Below, one piece after another: positions 55,376 to 64,000 of a stretch of DNA of 64,000 nucleotides (position 1 is its first letter; the number at the start of each line of letters is the position of its first letter). A model generated the notes under the pieces. That model made no database searches and was not told where the DNA came from. It was given only the letters and a program-made list of their open reading frames with translations. The position numbers and the translations under genes are program-made. Origin of the DNA: Chamaelirium japonicum (lineage: Eukaryota > Streptophyta > Magnoliopsida > Liliales > Melanthiaceae); NCBI GenBank assembly GCA_947650365.1, contig OX393557.1, forward strand, positions 4,630,715 to 4,694,714. Direction: 5' to 3'.

Positions 55376-56630
55376 TTCTGCACATGTAGAATTTGTTGAT
55401 CAATATTTGAATGGCTAACCATCGATGCATCATTTGGCTTTAGGTCTGTTCGGTCGTATAATGGGTATTGTACTTGGTGTAATATTCAAAAATTCTTACC
55501 TAAAAATAGAGTCGTGGTTGACCGGTACCTTGGATCGTATCTTGGCTCGTGTTAAGCCATGCGAACACCAATAACCTATTCTCGGCGATGGTCCAGTTTT
55601 CTCTCCGCTGGTAAGACTTTTTCTTCCCCACGATCAATGCTTTTTCGAATGATGCCTCCCCTTAGATCACTGGATCCTTCTCCGAGATCGAGAATATCGG
55701 GTTTCCGTTGACTCCACCGCTACTCAGGTTTGTGTGAAGGTCTATTTATCACCACTGAGGATTTATGAGTAGGAAAAATTTTGATGCGGATCCATGTAGT
55801 TATAGGTGGGTGGAAGAAGTTAATTTATTTCGAAATTAGATGGGAGAATGAATAATGGAGTATAGAAGGGGGTATATATAAATTTTCAAAAAAAAAAATA
55901 ATTTTTTTTTATATTGTTTAGTCTTTTTTAAAAATGTTAAAACGACAAACATCCAAATTGGGGGCAACAATCGAAAATATAGTTGTTGCCCCTCAAATGG
56001 GCAAAAAATAGCCTTTGGGCAGTGCATGCATCGTTGGGCATATAAAATTTATTTGTAAAAAGATGAGGGTTTTTTTGAAAAAAAAAAAATTTAATTAATT
56101 CGTTCGAAGGCTCCAAAGGACCTCTGTTGTATGCGGAGCCGTTCGGAGGTCCAGAGCAAATGGGACCCGTTCAGAGCGTCATGTCGATCCACAAAGCATT
56201 GGACTGAGACCGTTGGAGTGCCTTCAAATCGCTCGGAGTGCTACGTCCTCCTTCAGAGCTCCCTTTGGAGGCCGTTGGAGATGCGCTTAGAAAGGAATAA
56301 ATGGAAACATGTCTTTTATAGTTTTTTTTTAATCAAACACCCAGAAAAAAAAGAGGCTCTTTTGTGATTTTATCTGCAGCTGCATCCTATCAAGTCAACT
56401 GTTGTTTCCCTCTCGGGAGGTTGCCGGATCAAATCCGAGATATGTCTTAAACCGTATAGCGTATAATAACATGGTGTACTTGTGAGCAGAAACAAGGCTC
56501 AGTCTTTGGTAAGGAAAAAAAATTGGGGGAGTTGGTGGTAGGTCCCAGGTATAGGATATGCTTAATGTAAAGGACGTCCAAATATCGCTATACACATCAA
56601 GTCCCTCCATTGACTTTTATCCCATCTAAA
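55376..56630. other. Intergenic sequence right of element A
   Basis: No gene or element was recognised. 55850-56100 is AT-rich with several A/T homopolymers. 56100-56300 is GC-balanced, with TTCGGAGGTCC/TTGGAGGCCGTTGGAG-type short repeats. The first five bases, TTCTG, should be the duplication of element A if its far end is found outside the window. Confidence 0.5.
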
Positions 56631-56689
56631 TGATAAAAATATCCCTGATTAAAATGCCATGTTACTTTCACTGCACCAAAGGGCAGGAA

Positions 56690-56930
56690 CAGTACATTAC
56701 GAATTGTTTTTCTTTAATGGCGAATTGTTGCTCTTTGCTATAGTGAAATCACTGTAGCAATAATTATTATTGTTATTTGAAAATCTCTTTTATATTTTGT
56801 TTTGCTATAATGAAATCATTATAGTAATTGTTCCTCTTTAGTATCGAATTATTTCTCTTTGGTGCACTGTAACAAAGAGCAACAATTTAGTACTAAAGAG
56901 GAACAATTGCTAGTGAAAATCAGTTGTTTA
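56690..56930. repeat. Palindromic repeat cluster left of LINE
   Basis: Two near-perfect 26-bp palindromes TTGCTATAGTGAAATCACTG…CAA lie at 56735-56760 and 56802-56827, followed by an inverted repeat with arms 56828-56863 (AATTGTTCCTCTTTAGTATC…) and 56873-56908. This looks like a small non-autonomous DNA element, class unknown. Confidence 0.65.
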
Positions 56931-58924
56931 GCGGCTGCCCAGGAGATTATCTGCCATTTGAGATCTGTAATTTGAAATAGAAAGGAGACGAACGCATCCT
57001 CCTCAAGTTGAACTTCGAACAAGCCTTTGACCAAGTATATTGGGACTTCTTGTTGGATTTGTTGGGATTCGTTGGATCCTAAGGGCTTCTTGGTTTCCTG
57101 GATATCCTAGATTAGAGGAATCATATCCTTTCCTCTTCCAAGATTTCCTGCATGGTGAACAAGGTGTCAGGTCGCGAGTTCAAGGTTTACACGGGACTAA
57201 AGCAAGGTTGTCCACTCTTACCGTACCTACTCATTTTCGTGGTGGACACTTTCGATGCTCCAATCAGGAGAGCGAGCTCGGAGGGGCTATTGCTAGGGAT
57301 TGGTGGTAGGGGTTGGACTTCCTCCAACCTTCACTACGCTGACAACTCTTTTTTTTCTGTAAGTCTTGCCCATTTCAGCTTACATCCCTTAAGATCTTGT
57401 TGTATAGGCTAGAGATTCCTTCGGGCCTGAAGATCAACTATAGTAAGAGCAATCTTTATTTTATTTGTCATGAGACTGATTTGATAACTTCCTTTGCGAG
57501 GATGTTGAGCTGTGAAGAGGCCAGGCTTGTCTGCTAATGAAATACTTGGGTATCCCGGTCAGCTATAGAGAACTAGAGGAATGGCAAGATATATTCCTCT
57601 CCTCGGGTGATCGATTGGTGCTAGTCAAAGCGGTCCTCTCGTCAATTTTATCCTATTACATTGCATTCTACTACTTCTCGTCATGGGTCATTGAAATTAA
57701 AGGATTGACAATATCATAGAGGAGTTGGTGGTGCGAGAAGATCTTACAACCTGATGAGGTGGGATCAGGTGTATCTACCCAAGGCGTTGGGAGGCCTAGG
57801 AGTTCTGGATCTGAGAAGATTCAAAATCTCGATGCTTGTGAAATGGTGGTGGAGACTACACCAAGGGAAGGGAAGCTCGTGGAGAAACATCCTATTATCA
57901 CGCTATTTTCGAAGAAACTCATCGATACAGGTCAGGGGCTGAGCATCGGGGAAGATATCTTATTTCTAAAGAGGTATTCTTAAGGTGAGATTTTTACAGG
58001 CCCGAAAATCGATTGATTTTTGGGGATGGCAAGTGGATCAAATTCTAGGAAGATCGATGGTTAGGTGGCGTGGTGTTTAGGGTCAGTTCCCCAGACTTTT
58101 TCCTCCTGGCACGCAATCGTGGGGCCTCGGTCCGATCAGAAGCCAGTCTCGTTGGGGGGGTTGCCACTAGAGGCTCAGATTGCACTACCCTCTCCTTCTA
58201 GAGCTTCGGTAGGAGCACGAGGATCTCATGGTCCTGTTGGCGACGGTCACCTTCAAGCCAACGGAGGACGGGTTGAGTTGGCGATGGCACTATATGGGCA
58301 TCTTCTCGGTAAAATCATTCTACCACAAGTTGTGTCCGAAAGGTGAATGCTACTTGCCTACTAAGGCGATTTGGCGTGTGAAAGCTCCGTCCAAGATGAA
58401 GATGGTCTCCCTCCTCGCCTCCAGGAATAAGATTCTGACTAAGGTTAAACTGATGAGGAGACGAAACCCAAATGTTCCGGAGACCTCCTGCACCTTTTGC
58501 CATACCGAGGATGAGAGCACTTCCCACCTCCTTCTCAACTGCCCGTTGGCTAGAGGTATTTGGGATCACTTCAAGCTCAAGGGGGATCGCTTCGCACTCG
58601 GCAAATCTCAAGGCCATGTGGTCGACCTGGAGGAGGAGGAGAGTGAGAAAGCAGATCTGATCTGCTTGGACATTTTGGCTATGGGGATTCTCTGGTCTCT
58701 CTGGTTGGAGAGGAACAATAGTGTATTCAGCGGCTAGTCGGCGAGGATGGAGGACCTCCAATGGTCGGTGGTCTGTACTTTTAGGCTTTGGATCATTCCT
58801 TGGGTGGCTTCTCTTAGTGAGAAAGGCAGTAATTTTTAAATCTCATTTTATCTTGATCAATAGATAACTGGTCAGGGGCTGCTTAACCCTCTCTCCTTTA
58901 GGAGGGGTTCTTTAAAAAAAAAAA
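56931..58924 (+). mobile_element. 5'-truncated L1-like LINE
   Basis: A run of broken plus-strand RT blocks: LLKLNFEQAFDQVYWDFLLD (near 57012), then VYTGLKQGCPLLPYLLIFVV (57185), LHYADN, SGLKINYSKSNL, MKYLGIPVSYRELEEWQD (57537) and VYLPKALGGLGVLDLRRFK (57769). The C-terminal zinc-binding reverse transcriptase region follows. It ends in an A run at 58914-58924 after TTCTTT. Stops and frame changes occur throughout. YADN replaces the usual YADD. It is flanked on both sides by the palindromic repeat family, suggesting insertion into such a repeat; no clear target-site duplication was found. Confidence 0.88.
58228..58737 (+). pseudogene. LINE zf-RVT C-terminal region
   Basis: A 169-codon frame includes DGLSWRWHYMGIFSVKSFYH, then AIWRVKAPSKMKMVSLLASR, TSCTFCHTEDESTSHLLLNC and PLARGIWDHF. 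The C-x2-C…H-x4-C pattern (CTFC…HLLLNC) is the plant LINE zf-RVT domain. It is the best-preserved part of the LINE. The frame ends in TAG at 58735-58737, while homology continues in other frames to about 58840. Confidence 0.85.
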
Positions 58925-59100
58925 TTGTTCCTATTTGGTACTGAATTATTTCTCTTTCCTACAATAAAATTATTGAAGCAAATTTTTTTTTATGAAATAA
59001 TTTTTTTATAAAAAAATTGCTACATTTATTTTACTGTAGTAAAAGATTTTTGCTACAGTGAAATTACTACAGCAATCATTATTGTTCATTACCGAAGTGT
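58925..59100. repeat. Palindromic repeat cluster right of LINE
   Basis: The left arm AATTGTTCCTATTTGGTACTGAATT recurs right after the LINE A run. It is followed by three 26-bp palindromes at 58956-58981, 59017-59042 and 59050-59075 (the last TTGCTACAGTGAAATTACTA…CAA). Same family as 56690-56930. Confidence 0.65.
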
Positions 59101-59239
59101 TACTTTCCACGTAATTTTTTTTTGTACAGTTGCTTGTAGGGGATAACGTGAATATATACCAAACAGAAGGACCTGATATAATCGATCATATTTGGATATC
59201 CTATACGTTAAATTAATGGTGTGTCATGGATTAGTCACC

Positions 59240-59665
59240 AATTATCAAAAAAAATAATTAAACTCCTGAGGTTGGGGCTTAGTTGGTGTCGAACCGCGGT
59301 CGGGGGGGGGGGCCAAGGTGGGTGGAGGCCGGTGGCGCCGCTCGACGGCTGCGTGTCTGTCTTGGTGACTTCGAGTAAAGTCGTCTTTTCTCTTCGAGCC
59401 CGCTGGATGAAACGAGTTTAGATCTCCTCCAGTAGGTCGCCCCGGTCGTTGGGCCAGGCACACATCACAGCCGCACAATGGATGGCGACCAAAAGTGAAT
59501 CGCACCCCAGTGATTGCGTGCGGATGTGATGAGCGCCGGGCCCACCAAACGGGTCGATAGACCGGAGGAGATCTGAACTCAGATGAGACAGGATAGAGGG
59601 TCGGGAGCCCGAACACGGCACCGCAGCCTTCACTGCTGAGCTATCCACTACGGGGAAAGGCCAAA
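59240..59665 (-). mobile_element. Possible tRNA-derived SINE
   Basis: On the minus strand the sequence starts near 59660 with GTAGTGGATAGCTCAGCAGT, resembling a Pol III A box, followed by GTGCCGTGTTCGGGCTCCC about 25 bp on (weak B box). A second GCGGTTCGACACC lies near 59295, and it ends in a T-rich tail near 59240. An internal inverted segment AGATCTCCTCC/GGAGGAGATCT is present. There is no confirmed family or duplication. Confidence 0.3.
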
Positions 59666-59693
59666 AAAGAGAAAACCATACTAAAAGAAAAAA

Positions 59694-60244
59694 GAGTACT
59701 ACTGTTTGAACAATCTCCATCGACAAAAACTTCGACAAACCACACTAATGCCCTTGTAGCGGGACCCATCGCACCAAGCGGGGCATGGGTCTAGTTTGTC
59801 GATCGATGTTATAGCCTCACACTCCGAAACCCAGGTTGTAAGGAGAGGTCCACATAGGATATATTAAGCGAGCGTTAAGTGTTCCATTTATCGACGTGGG
59901 ATTTAATTGGTGGACTTCCTCAACACCCCCTCTCAAGCAAAGCATTCGGAACGAGGCACAATTGGAAGAGCCCGCATCTGGAGGGAGACGGTGAACTCGG
60001 CTCTGATATCATGTTAGATAACCTCACACCCCAACATCCAGGTTGTAAGGGGAGTTCCACAGAGTATATATTAAGAGAGCTTAGGTGCCTCCTCTACTGA
60101 TGTGGGAATAACTGGTGGACTTTCTCAACAGTCGACAAAAACTTCATGCCCTTGTGGCGGGTCCCATCGCACCAATCGGATCCAGACACAGGGCATGGGC
60201 CTCGTTTGTCGAATTTTTTGTAGATTGTTCAAATAGCATTACTC
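59694..60244. mobile_element. Inverted-repeat (MITE-like) element with a TRIM inside
   Basis: The left end 59694-59740 (GAGTACTACTGTTTGAACAATC…) is complementary to 60204-60244 (…TTGTAGATTGTTCAAATAGC). Just inside each end is a similar direct segment, CCCTTGTAGCGGGACCCATC (59750) and CCCTTGTGGCGGGTCCCATC (60149), so the interior is partly duplicated around the TRIM. There are no coding sequences. Confidence 0.6.
59807..60130 (-). mobile_element. 324-bp TRIM with 119-bp LTRs
   Basis: The LTRs 59807-59925 and 60012-60130 both start TGTTA and end CTCAACA, with 86 bp between. On the minus strand the internal part has the primer site TGATATCAGAGCCG next to the right LTR and purine tract GCTTGAGAGGGGG next to the left LTR. 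Flanking five bases are ATCGA and GTCGA, one mismatch. No protein is encoded. Confidence 0.85.
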
Positions 60245-60387
60245 AAAAAAAAAAAACCAACTTGTTGGATCATACGGCAGCCAACAACACTGCAGGTAAG
60301 AGGAAAGGAAGAAAAAAATCGCATGAGTGGGAGCTGTTCATGTTGATCCAAATTGCTTATGTATGCAGATGGGACCCAATTCCAAAC

Positions 60388-60535
60388 AAATTCATCATCA
60401 GTCGTCGTCTTCCCCCAACTCTGATCTTTGGAGGACTAATCATTTTCACTGTCACCGCATGGTCTGGGGGCTTCGTCGCGTAATAAGGCCAAACATTCAA
60501 ACCATTGATCCCTCATTTTCGTTCTGATACCAACT
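60388..60535. repeat. Direct repeat left of the foldback element
   Basis: From CATCATCAGTCGTCGTC to CGTTCTGATACCAAC, this matches 62195-62311 at moderate identity in the same orientation. The end resembles a reverse-complement tRNA-Met primer site, so it could be part of a decayed retroelement; not settled. Confidence 0.5.
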
Positions 60536-60588
60536 TTCCAGCTCATAAAAATAAATACCTATATGCAAGCATAAAGTAAAAGAAGCTG

Positions 60589-62172
60589 ATAAGGGAGCCC
60601 CATTCTATAGGTCCCATCAGGAAGCCCCATGATGTGGCAACCATCCAACGGTTTAATAATTTAAAATGAAAAAACAAAACAAAATTCAAAAGTCTTATTT
60701 GCCCTCAAGAGCATGCTCTATACGCTATAAACAGACTCCCATTTTCATCAGATTTTTAAAATAATATTTTTTGGGAGTTGTGTTTTTCACTTTAAAAATT
60801 TCATAACTTCTTGTATATATATCGAAATTTTATAAAATTTGTATTTTTGAAATCTACTCATAGAGCTCTACAAAACTAGACTCATATAACCTATAAAATT
60901 TTAAGAAATTTTCTTTCATATAGGACTACCCTAGGGGTGTAATTAAAGCTCATCGGTCCAAACCCGGCCCGAACACACCATGGGTCAAGCTCGAGCTGCC
61001 ACCTTGAACCCGCAACCCGACCCGAAGCATGGCCCAATTGTTATAAAAAACTGAAGTCACTTTTGAAATCTTGGTTTCTCGTTAACTAACTAAATGGCAC
61101 TTACAAAAGCAAATATCGTGTAAAACTTACAATTGCAAAATCAAGAGATATTTATCGGACACGAACTGCAAATATAAATCTCTTAATTTTACAACTGTCA
61201 CAAACTGATAATGTCACTTTCGAAATCTTGATTTTACGTTAACTAAGTAAATGTCACTTACAAAAACAAATCTCACGTAAAACTAACAGTTGCAAAATCA
61301 AGAGATATTTTATCGGATACAAACTGTTGATAAAAGTGTCTCTTAATTTTACTACTATCAAAAACTTAAATGTCACTTTTGAAATCTTGGTTTCACGTTA
61401 ACTGACTAAATGTCACGTAAAACTGACACTTGCAAAATCAAGATATACTTTATCCTACACAAACTACCGATTAAGTGTCTTGATTTTACAACTATCAATT
61501 TATGTGACATTAGATTTCAAAAGTGGCATTTTTAGTTTTTGACAGTTGTAAAATTAAGACACTTTTATCGTCAGTTTGTGTCCAATAAAGTGTCTCTTGA
61601 TTTTATAACTGTCAGTTTTACGTGAAATTTTCTTTTTAAGTGATATTTAGTGAGTTAACGTGAAACCAAGATTTCAAAAGTGATATTTTAAGTTTTTTAT
61701 AACAATCAGTAAATGACTAAATGTGAGCTCAATGTGCTTCTTTCGGGTCAGATTGGGCCCGGCTTCGGACGTAATGTGGCGGCTTGAGCCCGGCCCATGG
61801 TGTGTTCGGGCCGGGCCGGGTAAAGCCGTTGACCAGGCTGGACCGGGTTCGGACCAATAGGCTTTGTTTACACCCCTAGGGTAGTCTTATATCCAAATTT
61901 TATTATTAGAATTTCATATGCAATATGGGTCTAGTTTTGTAGAGCTACGTGAGTATATTCCAAAAATATATATTTTATAAAATTTTGATATATATACAAG
62001 AAGTTATGATTTTTTTAAGTGAAAAACACAACTCCCAAAAAATTATATTTAAAAATTCTGATGGAAATGAGAGTATATACTTACCGCGTATAGAGCCTGT
62101 TCTCGAGGGCAAATAAGACATTTAAACTTTTGTCACATCATGGAGCTTATTTAGGTCTTATAGAAGGAGAGA
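60589..62172. mobile_element. 1.6-kb foldback element with nearly 800-bp arms
   Basis: The left arm from about 60589 (AAGGGAGCCCCATTCTATAG) to 61380 is complementary to the right arm 61480-62172. Matching landmarks include ACTAGACTCATATAACCTAT versus ATGCAATATGGGTCTAGTTT, and GAACACACCATGGGTC versus CCCATGGTGTGTTC. Inside lie CTAGGGGTGTAAT (60931) and TTACACCCCTAG (61880) in inverted orientation, with GGCCCGAAC-rich sequence typical of plant hAT-type MITEs. The centre holds three diverged forward copies of a unit of about 160 bp starting GAAATCTTGGTTTCACG. No ORF of note. Confidence 0.75.
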
Positions 62173-62194
62173 TGTGAATCATTTTCCTAAAGTA

Positions 62195-62311
62195 AATCAT
62201 CAGTCGTTATCATCCAACTTTTATCTTTCAAGGACTAGTCATTTTCAACGGTCTTTCATTGCAAGATGAGGCCGACCATTCAGACCGTCAATCATCGTTT
62301 TGATACCCACC
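62195..62311. repeat. Direct repeat right of the foldback element
   Basis: Counterpart of 60388-60535 (AATCATCAGTCGTTATCATC … CGTTTTGATACCCACC). Confidence 0.5.
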
Positions 62312-62451
62312 TATTGATATCGTATAAGAGTCGGCCAACAAAAATGATAGAAGTATATCAAGAGAGAAGAAGGGAGGGAAAGGACTTGTGATAGTAGGGG
62401 CAAGACAAGTTTTTTATTTTTCATATTCCTTGCAATGATCAAGGTATGATA

Positions 62452-62804
62452 TGTTGTGATTAGCTCCATATCGGCTAGGAATTACTAGGCAACGGTGTCT
62501 TCATATACCCTCTCTGGACCTCCCCTTATGGCCCGGTTGGTCCAGACCTATGCTGAGTCAGGGGGGTGTTTTCTCCGCACCCTGGGCCTCCATGTGATGC
62601 TCGCTAGTGCCCCGAGCGCCAAAAAATCCCTGTGCCCCATGGTGAAAAGGAGGGGTTTGCTACCGATCTCAAGCCTCAATGGGGGCGGGGGTGATTGTTG
62701 TGATTAGTCCCACATCGACTAGGAACTGGGCAGCGATGTCTTCATATATCCTTTGGACCTCCCCTTATAATTCGGGTTTTGGGGCGAGAGGGTATTAACT
62801 AACA
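62452..62804 (+). mobile_element. TRIM with about 100-bp LTRs
   Basis: The left LTR from 62452 (TGTTGTGATTAGCTCCATAT) and the right LTR from 62696 (TGTTGTGATTAGTCCCACAT) share the CTTCATATA…GGACCTCCCCTTAT blocks. The sequence before the right LTR, CAATGGGGGCGGGGGTGAT, is a purine tract, giving plus orientation. The internal part is about 150 bp and non-coding; the ORF 62495-62707 crosses it without domain. The right end and duplication are not certain. Confidence 0.7.
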
Positions 62805-62823
62805 CAATATACGTCCACGGCCT

Positions 62824-63386
62824 TATGGGTGTAAAATTTGGCCACCGCCCTAAGATAGGACCCACCAGCCCTGCTTGGGGTTCCACAAAGATAACAACGG
62901 GGCCCACTAGCCCTGTCTGGGGGTCCACAAAGACGACAACGGAACCCACCGACCTAGCTTGGAGTCTGTCAAAGTGGTTGTAGAAACTGTCCCAGGCCTC
63001 GGATATTTCCCAAATCTCTATAAATAGCAAATCAGATGAATGTTCCAAATTGATCTTCTAATTTCCAGATCAAACTTTCAAATTTCAGAGCTCTGACATC
63101 CCTCTCCCTCTTCTAAGATAAGTGACACTCGGCCGGTCGAGGTCACTACATTTCAATTGTTAGTGAATTCAGGTTACACCTTATTGCACAGAGACGTAGT
63201 CTTCGGCTAAACTCCGATATCACACCTTGTGTCAACTGTCTCAACTCTCAATCACTTCTAAATCTAAGTCCACAAACTCTCAAATGCTTCAAAACTCAAG
63301 TCTAAAAACCCAACGCTCAAATCGATGATTCAATCGATTGACTGTTGGGCGGAGTCCCCAAGTCGGCACGAGGATCATCCCCCACA
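62824..63386 (+). mobile_element. Solo LTR of a Tat-family gypsy
   Basis: 563 bp from TATGGGTGTAAAATTTGG (TG mutated to TA) to CCCCCACA, with GGCCT duplicated at 62819-62823 and 63387-63391. It has three minisatellite units (62855-62965), a TATA box in CTATAAATAGC near 63017 and the block GCACAGAGACGTAGTCTTCG near 63187. Same layout as E's LTRs and solo LTR G. The minus-strand ORF 62719-63048 is not supported. Confidence 0.92.
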
Positions 63387-63391
63387 GGCCT

Positions 63392-64000
63392 TACTTATAT
63401 AACAAGAAATTCTATCCAAATACAAAACCAAACTCTTACCGGACACAATAAACCCATTATACATTTAAGTTTCACCTAATTCTATTAGAACTCAAACATT
63501 ATATGTCATGCGATCAAAGATGAACAAGAAATAACAGGAGGAGAACTTACAAACTAAGGAAGATGCTAGATCTCGAGATTGAAGGCAAAGACTTGGCCGG
63601 AGGAGGGTGAGAAGAGGGGAGAGTAAGAAAATTTATACAACCAAATGGTACCAAAGTGTTGCGCCTTCCCTAACACAATGGACAGTGATATAATAAGATG
63701 TTTGCTTCTACCTAAATAGTCTCTTAACAAAAAGAAAAAAGAAAAAAGAAAAACAGGCCGGTAATGTTAAGTCCTTAAAAAGCTTTCGGTTTAATATTAA
63801 GGACGGGTTAAAATTTGCAGATAACTTTAAGTCCCTTTGGCTGGATTTTGGTTAGCGCAAGATCTTTCTACCACAGGTAATACCAAATTTTTTAAAATGA
63901 TGATTTTACCCCTAAATATATCCGATAGCAAAGAGTAGCAATTGGTAAAAAATAACATTTTGATAGCAAAGAGTAAAAAATTGATATGGTAACATTCATT
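63392..64000. other. Intergenic sequence at the right end
   Basis: No gene seen. 63720-63755 is an AAAAAG-type purine tract. 63890-64000 has GATAGCAAAGAGTA repeats, similar in flavour to the CTCTTTGCTATAG of the palindromic repeats at 56731, but the relation is weak. Confidence 0.45.

Noticed and set aside
56390-56610. Possible second SINE (GCCGGATCAAATCCGAGA resembles a Pol III B box)
   Set aside because: No A box, tail or duplication found; evidence too weak to call.

Overview
The window looks like a TE-saturated intergenic block from a flowering plant with a large genome. Evidence for this is plant retrotransposon lineages on both strands: Copia with an initiator tRNA-Met primer site, Tat-type Ty3/gypsy with a second RNase H, chromovirus-type gypsy, a Cassandra TRIM with 5S rRNA sequence in its LTRs, other TRIMs, an L1-like LINE and MITEs. 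I found no intact host gene. The only host-gene trace is a broken piece of a sterol C-24 methyltransferase carried inside a retrotransposon. The species cannot be told from the sequence.

Positions 1-55375 are one nested stack, resolved by five-base target-site duplications (TSDs) and matching LTR pairs. The base is an old minus-strand Copia element (A; internal part 1-2134 and 46368-46414, 5' LTR 46415-55375, far end outside the window). Element B (2140-46362, minus, TSD GGTTT), a Tat-like gypsy with gag but no pol, sits in A's leader. B was hit twice. Element C (4287-25239, plus, TSD TCTCC) has 4.1-kb LTRs and a 2.7-kb internal part without coding capacity. Element E (25728-40354, plus, TSD GAGGC) is a decayed Tat gypsy. 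C's left LTR was later hit by a young, nearly intact Copia element D (7222-17212, TSD AGAGC), which holds the only full-length ORF in the window (11103-15068). E contains a Cassandra TRIM (F, 31550-32567, TSD TAACT) and a solo Tat LTR (G, 33355-34296, TSD TAATC). A's LTR was separately hit by an internally deleted chromovirus H (47261-53965, TSD TTCTC).

Positions 55376-64000 hold smaller elements: a 5'-truncated LINE flanked by repeated 26-bp palindromes, a possible SINE, a 324-bp TRIM inside an inverted-repeat element, a 1.6-kb foldback, another TRIM, and a solo Tat LTR (TSD GGCCT).

The main points of biological interest are: (i) an antisense gene in E with its own TATA box, start codon and a predicted 75-bp intron; (ii) a sterol methyltransferase fragment captured in sense orientation by the pol-less element B; (iii) a minisatellite inside Tat LTRs whose copy number tracks LTR length; (iv) a possible leader intron in D ending exactly at the gag-pol ATG; and (v) the foldback and palindrome arrays at the right. 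Boundaries, TSDs and motifs were read by eye. Lineage names rest on motif recognition, not on a search.
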